64,000 bases of DNA. Source: Liolophura sinensis. Its lineage: Eukaryota; Mollusca; Polyplacophora; Chitonida; Chitonidae. The translations under genes and the position numbers were made by a program. The notes below the pieces were generated by a model. That model was not told the DNA's origin and ran no database searches. It was given only the letters and a program-made list of their open reading frames with translations. The stretch is taken from NCBI RefSeq assembly GCF_032854445.1, contig NC_088305.1, forward strand, positions 10,153,717-10,217,716, given 5' to 3'. Position 1 is the first letter of the stretch. The number at the start of each line of letters is the position of its first letter. Shown here piece after piece: positions 45,101 to 57,600 of this stretch.

Positions 45101-48100
45101 ATCGTAAACTGTCACACAAACTTTCCAGATGAGAAGACCGAGAAGTCCCGCTAATACACTGCCCACGACTCCTCCAATGATCGGCCTGATGTCGACGGGT
45201 TCGGCGCATACTGCCGAAAACACACGAAGATTAATATATTACCACGCGTGTGGGTGTACCGAATAAATAAAACAAGACAATGGAGTAACGACTGCTTTTA
45301 AAATTTCATCCCGTACGTGGAAAGGTGTGTGAGCAACCTGCGGATGATCGTGAGTTTCCCACGACCTCTGCCCGGTTTCCTCCCACCCTAATGCTGGCCG
45401 CCGTAGTATAAGTGAAATATTTTTGAGTACGGCGTAAAACAGCTATCAAATAAATAATTCAATAAATAAAACTTGATCACAAAATTATTTATTGTTGCTT
45501 TCTTGAAACCAGCAGTGCTTTATGTGTTTGGTTTTCGGAGTAAGTTAGTGTTAACAGACATCTATGATGTTAGTATAATATTTCAAATGTTGCTTTACGA
45601 TGTTGCTATAGCCAGAGCAAAAACGTTTAGACAATCACGGTCAACCTTGGGATCTAATCTGACCATAAACTAAGTCACACATACCGATGACCTTCTGGGT
45701 CCTGATCCTAAGCCTGTTGTCTGTGCCATATTCGTAACTGAACTTAAAAGTGCAATCCGTCTGGTCTCCGAACAATTCCTGACAAATCGTCCCATTGTCG
45801 TCATCTGATGACGTCATCAAACAGAGACAAAACGCACAAATGACGAATACATGACGTATAGATGACACACGAGTAGTGACACGTAATGAATATCGAAATG
45901 ATAGTGAAACAGACACATTTAAAGGATTCAATTTCGAATCAGAAGAAAGATTCGACAAATTAATACTTAAAAAACAGCACACTTTGACATAGGGTAACAG
46001 CTGCTATATGAATGTAGACTAACCGTAAGACTGAAATATATTTATTTCTATTTGAGTTTTAGAGCAAAAAATGATTATCTCTATTGTGTTTTATTATTGT
46101 ATGTATGTACTTCCAAATATATTTATTTTTGCATGATATCACGGCGAATTACCCTCTGTATACTCACCTTCTATTACATCCACCTCAGTAATACTGATAT
46201 CACCACACTTTACCCCCTGTAAACTCACCTTCTATTACATCAACCACAGTAATACTGATATCACCACACTTTACCCCCTGTAAACTCACCTTCTATTACA
46301 TCCACCACAGTAATACTGATATCACCACACTTTACCCCCTGTAAACTCACCTTCTATTACATCCACCTCAGTAATACTGACATCACCACACATTCCCCCT
46401 CTGTAAACTCACCTTCTATTACATCCACCACAGTAAAACTGATATCACCACGTTACCTTCTGTATACTCACCTTCTATTACATCCACCTCAGTAATACTG
46501 ATATCACCACACTTTACCCCCTGTAAACTCACCTTCTATTACATCCACCACAGTAAAACTGATATCACCACGTTACCTTCTGTATACTCACCTTCTATTA
46601 CATCCACCTCAGTAATACTGATATCACCACACTTTACCCCCTGTAAACTCACCTTCTATTACATCCACCACAGTAAAACTGATATCACCACGTTACCTTC
46701 TGTATTCTCACCTTCTATTACATCAATCTCAGTAATACTGATATCACCACACGTTACCCCCTGTATACTCACCTTCTATTACATCCACCTCAGTAATACT
46801 GATATTACCACACTTATTCTCACATTCCTCAGCTGAATAAAGTCCCCTCTTAAACAAACGGCAGTTGACGCAGTCCTTGTTACAATTGCACACGCCGACA
46901 CACGACTGTGGAGAAACCAAATTATCGCAGCTGTATTAGGGCATAAAAGTGTGGTAGATGTTACATGATTGTACAGTAGCTTATAGGGAAATGCGATCCA
47001 GAAGAGACGCCTTCTGAATCAGTAGAGTACATAGAGCAGAAATATTACGGTACAAAAGGTTGTTAGATGTTACATGGTTGTACAGTAATTTACAGAGAAA
47101 TACGAACAAGAACAGACGAATTCAGTGGAGTTACTGTATAGCACAGCTGTGTTAGGATAGTGTATGCAGTAGGTTATACGGATAGGATGTAATAAATGTT
47201 AGTGGGAACTGTATTAGGACATCGCGGTATCGTACGGTAGATGTGCTTGGATGCCTCATCAAGGCAGTCTTTTTTCAAGCAGATCTTACTAAACCACCGT
47301 ACGGTAGATGTGCTTGGATGCCTCATTAAAACAGCCTTTTTTCAAGCAGATCTTGCCAAAACCCACAAACAAATCCAATGTGGAAAATATCTGTACATAT
47401 GCCTGAGAAAGGCAATCAATTACGTCATCAAAAAGTTGTAAGGGAAATGACATGGGAGTGTTTACCGCATTAAAATTACGGTAATCGACCACAAAGTAGT
47501 ATTGACCATTTATTTCCTGACGAGAATTGCGGGTGACGAGAATTGCGAGTGACGAGAATTGTGGATGACAAGAATTGTGGGTGACGAGAATTATGGATGG
47601 CGAGAATTGTGGGTGACGTGAATTGCGGGTGAGGAGAATTGCGTGTGACGAGAATTGCGAGTGACGAGAATTGTGTATGACAAGAATTGTGGATGACAAG
47701 AATTGTGGGTGACGAGAATTGTGGATGACAAGAATTGTGGATGACAAGAATTGTGGACGACGAGAATTGCGAGTGACGAGAATTGTGGATGACGAGAATT
47801 GTGGATGACGAGAACTGTGGGTGACGAGAATTGTGGCTGAACAACTCTCACTTGCTGAGTCGTCGATATTGTCATTTTTCTCCATTTCTTCAATGATACA
47901 TCCAGAAGTGCTTGAACATTTTGTCGGTACTGCCTGAAAATGACTGGTTTCGCATTTCCTACATCAATGTGTTGGTAGTGGAAGTCAGTTTTGGCTTATT
48001 CAGATATGGCTTTTGCAAATTGTCCCAATGTTTGCCAGTAATTGCTAGTAATTGCCAGTAATTGACATAACATATAGTTCTCTAGATAGGATCAGTCACT

Positions 48101-51100
48101 GTATTAAAGTGTAATTTCTATGCCTGATAGAACTTTTTTTTATTGGATTCAGTCTTATGGGTGAGCATACACATAGTGAGGTGTAGTATTATGGTTTGAA
48201 AATGATAGCATGAAAGGTGAATACCTGGATAGAATTGTGCCTATCTTTACCCTGACTGGACCGTTCTCTGGATGTCAAGCTAGACCAGTATTGCCATTGC
48301 CGATGGAAATAAAACTATAAAATTCAGCTTTCAAGTTAAAATGCAATATTTCGGGTTTCCATGTGTGCTTACCGGACAATGTTCACAGAAGTCGCCATAG
48401 CATCTGGACTCCTTGTCACATTTGCACTTCCCACAGTTACACTCTCCTTGACCGTTACACACTGCCTGAAAAAAAACGAACTTACGCATGCACAAGTTAC
48501 AAAACACAGTGCTCACAGAGATCATCATAGCAACTGGACTCCCTGTCAGAGACACAATCTCCTTAATTACCATATACGCACTGGCTAAAATGAAGAGCGT
48601 GTGCATGCGCACGGTGCAAAACACAAACAATTGTCGTATTTGACATGCAATTTCGTTCATACCTATGCTACTCATTTTGCCTGACTCTGAGAGTTCTACT
48701 GATCTTGGAAAGATGTTTTGCAGTTTTTGGTTAAGAGATACATGTACAATTCACGGTCAGACTGTATTAGATTCGAGGAATTTCTTTTCGTCTAACATAA
48801 CTGTCGCTGTGAGTTCAAGTTCAGCTCATGCTGACTTCCTTTCCGGCCATAAGTGGGAAGTTGTGCCAGCAACCTGCGGATGGTCGTGGGTTTCCCCCGG
48901 GCTCTGCCCGGTTTCCTCCCACCATTATGCTGGCCGCCGTCGTATAAGTGAAATATGCTTGAGTACGGCGTAAAACACCAATCAAATAAATAAATAAACA
49001 AATCTAACATAACTGGGACAATAAACAATGACCCAATCATTTGTCAACTAAAGCTGTCGGTTGACCTACCCCATTCGGAGCCAAACAGGTGTCCTGACTG
49101 ATGGGACAGTCGCACGACGTCCCGTTGTAACCCGGGTTACACAAACACGTGCCACACTGACAGCGCCCTCTAGTGGGACCTGGAAGTTATAGAAACAGAA
49201 CTGTAACAAAATTGTAGTAGAATTGACCATGCTGCCTTCAATCTCAGACTGGAACGTCATAAAACAAAATCTTTGGATATTATACTGTCTGAGTGTGAAA
49301 TATGAAAATGTAATAACACAAAATGATATCTAACATATCTAATAACAGTTTTATAAGTGAAGAAATTCCTGACTAAGAAGCTCACCTCCACAGAGCATTT
49401 CCTGGTAAAGATCACAAGAGTAGTCATCACACTGGCAGTAGTCACCACTGAACCTCTCCACGGAGTTCGGGGACCGCGGGTTACAGAAGCACTGGCCACA
49501 CACGCACTCCCCATGCCCAGAACACAAAAGTGACGAGTTGTGGCTGGGAGTGAGAAACACGACGAATAACGGTGAGTGGTAAAGTTTAGGTTACCGTTTT
49601 TGTTACGTGACAGATGTTATGACACCAAAAATCGGATGACTCAAGTGTCACAAACGTATAATAGTATATATATGACCGGCTTTTCACAATGGACATCTGA
49701 GAAGCGAATTAGCAACATATAGCAGCAAGGGCATAAACTAATAACAGTTAAATTTCACAAGCAGTCGCTATTGACACTCTACTTGAGTAAAGCAGAAAGA
49801 AAAGAAAAATCACAGTGAGGTTCAAGGGTCTGAATTAGAGGGATTCTGATGCATATTCGCGCACGGTCCCCGGCTACAGCGGTAGTACCTGTGATTGTCA
49901 GGTATGTCAGGCGCCTGGCAAATGTGTTCCCATTTTCAAATATAGCACTCGCGTACCGAGCAAAGCTCGGCGGTTTAGTTTGGGTATGCAGTTCGATACT
50001 CTCTTTAGTATGAAAAAACCTCTAAAAATCGAATCACACAGTAGATCACTTAAAACTATGCATAAATATACTTTCATTTATTTTTTTATTTTATTTTTTC
50101 AGACTTTTGTGAAGAGAGGCGCTCAAACATTTGACTTCTATGGTGGGTTTTTATGGTCCATACTATCAGAGATTAGGAACTCTGACGTCACAGGAAGTTT
50201 ACCCAACTCTAATCACGACACTGAGTGTTGGAATAACTCTTTCTACTCATGACTGAAAGATAACTGAAATATGATCGCAAAAATCCCTTCCTTCTGGTGT
50301 ACAACAGGCAAGGTAGGTCCTCACTACCGTCAGTATGGCTCATAAAGCCCACCATAGTTTTGAGACATTGTAATGCCTTTCAACACTCTCAAAAAAAATC
50401 TGAAAAAAATAAATGAAAGCATTTTTACGCATAGATTTCAGTTGTCTTTATGATGAAGCTTGCTTTGTATTTTAGCTTTCTTTTACTTTAAAAGACTTTG
50501 AATGGAGAATTCTGCTTAAAGCGAATGATATGTTCGTACTGTTGGCAGTTTCCTTGCTGCTCGTTGTCATCCAGCTGGCTCTCCTCACACTCACAGAGCC
50601 GACCTCTTCTGCCCTCGTTGCATTTGCACACCCCACAAGCGTATGTCCCATTACCGCCACTACACAAAATACTGTTAGGCTCCTGAAAATAGCACATCGT
50701 TATGAAATAGTTCAAGGTAAAGGGCACCTGAGTATGATAAATTGGTTTTTATTTATTTATTTATTTATTTGATTGATTGGTTGATTTGTTTTTAACATGT
50801 TCAAGGCTTCTGCTCTTATATGACGGCGGTCAGGTTTAGGAGTTGACGAAACCGATGTTACCTGACAAACCACCTGACCTAAAGCCGCAGACTAAACAGA
50901 TTTGAAATTGAAGTCGCTGCAAAGCCCTGGTTCACGAAGTTTATAAAAGAGTGAGTGCTTGGGGTTTAACGTTGTACTTAACAATTTTGCAGTTATATGG
51001 CGACGAAGGAATCCTTAGAGTGCAGGTGATGTGCCTCCTTGTTGCAGGACGGATTTTCACCGCTCTTTCATCTAGTGCTACTTCACTGAGATGCCTTACC

Positions 51101-54100
51101 GAAGGCAAGTAAGCCGCCCCGCCCGAGCCATTATACTGATATAGGTCAACCACTCGTTACATTATCCTCTTCATGCTGAACGCCAAGCGAGGAAATTACA
51201 ACTTCCTCTTCCTCGAGTCTCAGGTGTGACTCGACCCAGGATTGAACCTGAATCTACCGCTGCTGAAACGGACGCTCTACCAAGCTTATAAAAGGAAATT
51301 TTCTTTCAAGGTTTGCTTAAGCAAGACGTTTGCCATGCATAAGCAATTTGTGTAGACAAGTATTCGTCCTAAAATTTTCTAGAAACACTTAGTTTTAGAC
51401 TTTGGCAAAAAAATAAAGCTTCCCGCAACCTGAATTCAGGAAACCACGTGAAACCGTTGCCGGGGTCGAGAAAGCCATTTGTGACTTAAGTTAAATTTCT
51501 AAACCTTCTCTCAGTGCATACGTTTTAGGTACACGTTACAATTTTGACATATTTGTCTTCATGTAACATTGATGAGGTGGTTAAAATTTTCATTCGTAGA
51601 TCTCAACGATAAGGCGTAAACCGCCCCTTTAACTGAAGACAAAAATAGCCATGTGAAATCGATCCCATGCTCTAGACTAATTCCACACAGTCAAACATGT
51701 ATGGCTTAAGTCAAACTTTAAAATCTTTGCACACTGTGTAGATTTTATTGGTAGATGTTGAAATTTTGACATTTATCTTAAGATAACATCGATGAGGTGG
51801 TAAAAACTGTAGCTTTGGGGGGACACATATAAGGTCTGAAATCAAAAAGTCCGAAATGGCAATAATTGTGGTATTGGGTCTTGAAACACAAGTGCAAAAC
51901 GTCAAGCTTACCGCTTCGTCAGCCTTCTGGCAGCCACATTCGCAGATGATCTCCAGTTCAATCGTCAGAGTATCAATCAAACCTACTGGACCTATTATGA
52001 TGTCTCTGCGACGGAGAGCAGGATTGCTGGGACATTCAGGCACCTGAATCTCTACGTCAAATGTCACCTGTGTACGAGACATGAGAAGAATGGAAATATG
52101 GACAGTGGGAGGGATATGTAACATGTCAACAAAATGGCTGACCAGTATGAATTTAAGGTCGCTGATCTACTGAATCTGTTGGATTTGCCTTATTTAATTC
52201 TCTGAAACGCCGAAAAAAGTTAGGGATTTACGAAAATTTCAAACAAGATATTTGTTGCAATATTTATTTATTTATTTCATTGACTGACCGGTATCTAACG
52301 ACTACTCAAGAAATTTGTTAAGGGTTAAAGGGTTAAGGAAACCAGAGAGCCTGGAGTGAACCAAATGCAGCCCTTTGCTGGGTTAAATCCTGCTATCTCA
52401 GTGGTCAGAATCCGATCGGCCGATCTAGCGGAATTAGACAGCAAGGTGTCTCGAGTCTCTGAGTAGGGCCCATAAAATATGGATAGTAGTTAACCAATTA
52501 GTTACCCGTTTTAACAAGCCCCATCACCTACAGAAAAATGGGCCGTGGTCGAGTGATTCAGGTATTCAAACACTGGGACACAAGACGTGTCAGCATGCAC
52601 TTGATGACGCTTGAATGATCGATCCTGAATTCTACGTTCCTTGATGACAACCGATCTTCTAACAATAATTATAAAGCAACGAGTATAATTCTATTAATAG
52701 CATTATCACCATCATTTTCATCAAATACCAACATGCTGTGCATACCAGCGCGTTACGCGTGAGAAAGATCTTCACTGAGGTATCAAAAATCGGTGGTTTT
52801 ATGCCTCATGCACTCCAGTTTCCCCAAACCATAAAACTGACTGTTATTGTGTAAGTAGTAAAATCTTTACTACTGCGTTAAACGATAAATAAATCAAATA
52901 GGCCTAAATCCAATACTGATCTTCGCCTGAAAATATCTCTGAAATCTTGATTTACTTACCTCTTCTCCAATTTTAACATTTTTACACCGATTCGTATCTT
53001 GAGAAGTGCTTCTACAATCGGAAACAAAAGAAATCTGAATGCTTACTTGTACAATTACACACAATCAGTATTTATGCTCCACAATACAGACCGAAGTTCT
53101 TAAAGAAGCTATCTCAATGCGGTAGCTGTGAGTTCAAGTCCAGCTCATGCTGGCGTCACCTTCGGCCGTAAGTGGGAAGATCTCTCAGCAACCTGCGGAT
53201 GGTCGTGGGTTTCCCCCGGGCTCTGCCCGGTTTCCACCCACCATAACGCTGGCCTCCGTACTAAAAGTGAAATATTCCTGAGTACGGCGTAAAACGCCAA
53301 TTAAACAAAACAAATAAAATAAATAAAGAGTCTATCCACCAGAATTACTGCTATTATTTTAGCATTGCTCAAATACTCAATAAAATATTAGCACCGAAGC
53401 GATAATGAAAACATTCAGAAATCAAATAAAAACGGAGGGACATTTTTAAAACCAGCTAAAACAAACGCAAAGCCTCAACAACAATTCAAAAAGAACATTA
53501 CCGTGACATTTTTACGAAATTTATATCTGTAGGCTACAAATTTGTACATCATAAAGTGTGAAAAAAACTTTATTTTACAATTTTGGCCAATAGTCCATGC
53601 AATAAATACTGAATAATTTAATCGCCAGCGACGTTGCCAAATAAATGAAAAACCAAAGACACACTAAAATCAAATATGTATCTCATGAAAGACGATGAAA
53701 CATTGTTTAGGAAAATAGTGAGATGTGTTTTTTTTTCTGTTAGATTTTTCCAACCGAGTAAAATTGTTTTAAAACACCAGATTCTACGGTCGTCCGTTGT
53801 TACCCAGACGGTATCAATAACGTCACATCCATATACTGTATTTAAAATCGTTCGTTTCAAGGTCCTTTCGGCGAATACCTATATGTCTACGTATTTAGAA
53901 TGATCAACTCTAGCAGTCACTAAGTGTTAAGTGACAAAAACCTGTTGTGACGTCACTGGCAATATGGTCAAAAAGACCAGAATACAAAGTTTCAAATGTA
54001 TTTTACTGGGTTGAAAAAGTTCGAAAACAATAAGTTTAAAAAATTTTGTGGACAGTGTTTAATGCTCTTAATCTGACATATCCTTTACATAAGCGTATTC

Positions 54101-54573
54101 GTTGCTCTTAAATATAGATTGATAGATGTGACTTGGTAGATTGATTTCAAGTAAGAGTTACACTTTCTTCCAGATTGGCCGAGTGATCTAGACGGCTGAT
54201 AAGTACTGTTGGCGTTACGGTGCCTTACCCCCAGGTCGCAGGTTCGAAACCCAGAGAGGTTTCAGTCAATTTTATAACTAGAATCTACGAAATGACAATA
54301 CTGTTGATTTAAGCGTAGACTGAGTCGGTTGCATGGAACCTTCGTTCAAAAAGTCAACTGGCATATGTTTCATGCTGTATAGGGTATGGTATGACACACT
54401 GGACAGATCTGTTGTTAAGCAATGTTGAGTGAGACGAGATAGATTCAGCGATCTTACCCTAAGCACATCGATTGATAACTAATCGTCACTCCGTCAGTGT
54501 TGTTGGCCCGAAGTTCAACCGTTGAGGAGATTTTCTGTGAAAAGAAAAGATCAAAATTATCAATATTATATAT

Positions 54574-54628
<55 letters not shown>

Positions 54629-57600
54629 GATACGTATTTGTAACGTTAACAAGGCTTCTTCCCATTAGGTGGATCTTGTTGTAACGTTGTAACCCACTCT
54701 TCTAGAACTTAATTGTTTTAAATATTAAAGACTACAGCACAGAGTCTCAGTATAAATCCAGAGCAGCGACGACAGTGTGATTGTTGGCAAATGGTCAAAC
54801 GTAACCTGTGGATTGCGACTTCATGTCAGTTTACCTCAGTTATGGATTTATTCTTATTGTTGGTGAAATTCCTTAACAAGTTCCTTAACAACTGACGAAA
54901 CCGCTATGACCAAGGTGTCAACGAAAACAGTGCAGCGATGCCAATTGCAATTTGTTAGACATCACTGGTCTAAAATTACTACAAATGGTTTGTAAAACCT
55001 TGTAACAACAATTGAAAGCGACCGGGCCTCGGGGATGCTTAGTATATCAGCAGAATATTGGTTTACGCGGGAATACATTATAAAAGACTAACGCATAGAG
55101 AGTAGAACCATTAGATGTCAAGCCTAAAATATCGAAATTCTTCACTGTATCACAAAAGACTGGAACCGGCCCCGATAGCACAGCTGGTAGAGCGTCCGCT
55201 TCGGGAACGGTAGATCCAGAATTAATCTTGGGTCGAGTCACACATAAGACCTTAAAAGAAGAAGACGTAACTTCCTCGCTTGGCGTTCAGCATGAAGGGT
55301 ATAGCGCAACGACTGGTTGACCCATATCAGTATAATGGCTAGGGCCTTGGGCAGTGAAGCAGCACTTGTGAGTGAGTGAGTGCTTGGGGTTTAACGTCGA
55401 ACTCAACAATTTTTCAGTCATATGACGACGAAGGAATCCTTAGGGTGCATGCACGTGCAATGTGCCTCCTTGTTGCAGGACGGATTTCCACCGCTCTTTT
55501 ATTTAGTGCCGAAGCAGCACTAGATAAAATAGCGGTGGAAATCCGTCCTGCTACAAATAGGCACATTACATGCGCTCTAAAGGTTTCATCGTCGTCATAT
55601 GACTGAAAAATTAAGTACGACGTTAAACCCCAAGCACTCATTCACTCACCTCAAAGACTGGTGACTGCTTCTCTTTAACACGTTACCAACTTTATTTACT
55701 ATGTTTTAGGTTGTTTAGGAAATGCGTCTGTCCATATCACATGTGATATCACAGTCACGTGTCACCATAGGCAGCAAACGCCAATTATCACACTATCGTC
55801 GCTGCTCTAGTTTTTACTCTCCATGTTGAGTAGTCTTTTGTACTGTGACTATGGACTATATTTATGGTACATGATTGACATACAAATGCAGGACTTGATT
55901 CTCAGATTTAATAGCATCAGTTGTATAACAGTGTCAGTTGTATACCAGTATCAGTTGTGTACCAGTTGTATACCAGTTGTATACCAGTATCAGTTGTATA
56001 CCAGTATCAGTTGTATAATAGCATCAGTTGTATACCGGTGTCAGGTGTATACCATTTGTATAACAGTAACAGTTGTATAATAATATCAGTTGTGTAACAG
56101 TATCAGTTGTATACCAGTATCAGCTGCATACCAGTATCAGGTGTACACCAGTATCAGTTGTACACCAGTATTAGTTGTATACCAGTATCCGTTGTATATC
56201 AGTAGCAGTTGTATAACAGTATTAGCTGTATAATAGTATCAGTTGTATAACAGTATCAGTTGTATAACAGTATCAGTTGTATAAATCTACCTTGTAGTTT
56301 TCTCTGACCAGTTCCACGATATTGCCCGAGTCCTGCGACAGCGTGCCTACCGTGGAACCCTCAAGGACCTCTGATAGCCCCTTGTAAGTCTGACTATAAG
56401 ATCGCGGGATTGCGAAGATCACGTTAATCTTTTTCTCACGGATTATCTCCCTCATTTGCCCAACTGAAGGATAATCCTGTAGGGTAGAAAAGAAAAACAT
56501 CGTAAAGAATCATCGTTACCGGAATTGATTTTAAACAAACGTGGCTCCTAACGTGGAACATAATAGGTGGTAAACGGTTCAAATCCGGCTACTATTACTT
56601 TTGGCAGGAATTTTTATTATTATTTTTATTATTATTATTGAAATAGTCCTTTATGTACTGAGTTACGTATCTGTGTTGCTTAATCCGTCCGACTATATGA
56701 CTAAAGGCATATTGTTCGGTTAGTCAAACTGTACAGAAACAACAGATGTTGCTTTTGAAGACACTTTATTTGTTTGTTTGATTGGTGTTATACGCCGTAC
56801 CGGTACTCAAAAATATTTTACCCATACGACTATGGCCAGCTTTATGGGGAGAAACCGGAAAGAGACCGGAAGAAAACCACATCCATGCGTAGGTTACTGG
56901 CAGACCTTCCCTTGCTCCTGAGTCATTGCGCCGTGCTGACACACTAAACCCCTCGGCCACGGAGGTCTCGAAGACACTTTAGCTATATCCGTCATTAGGT
57001 GTCATACATCGAGCGATCTTTGTAGCTATCTTACCACCAGCACTAGTGCTTGTTGATGTCGTTGTAAGGGGTGGTGTTATCCTTGTCCTTGATCGTGAGG
57101 TGTAAGTTTGAAATGCGCATGCGTTGCAGCTTTTGACTGCACTTTCGAAACAAGAGTCAATTAGATCCTGGAAATTTTCATCTTATACGTTCAACATTCA
57201 GACTTTTTGCCATCGGAACTGGAATAGATTTTTTAAGCTTTTATCGAGTAATAAAGATCTCTTGCGAGATGTGAACGTTTCAACATTTAAACTAAGCAGC
57301 AAAGTAGGTTTACATTATCTTTGCACCATAGTTGAATCATTCGTGACTCTAGCTGGCATCTTACCTGATTGAGATCTTCGGTGTACAACCCTTTATCGTC
57401 CAGGTGACACTGACCATCATTCGGCATCACGATACCTGCCAACTAAACAGAAACAACAGTGGTGAGCATTTGTTCAGGTGTTTCAGATCCACAGTCAGTA
57501 TGGAGAGTGGTAATCAGATTTGACTCCACATTCTGCAGGTGGCCAACTGGACAAACGGTTCACAATAATCAAAGTAAGATCACTGGCCTTTAATTAATTC

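Noticed and set aside
47476..47844. Long overlapping open frames on the minus strand
   Set aside because: Products of the 15-bp array; only the left end shows reverse-transcriptase likeness.
54174..54262. Functional tRNA gene
   Set aside because: A and B boxes are present but no convincing acceptor stem or anticodon arm could be drawn by eye; kept only as tRNA-like.
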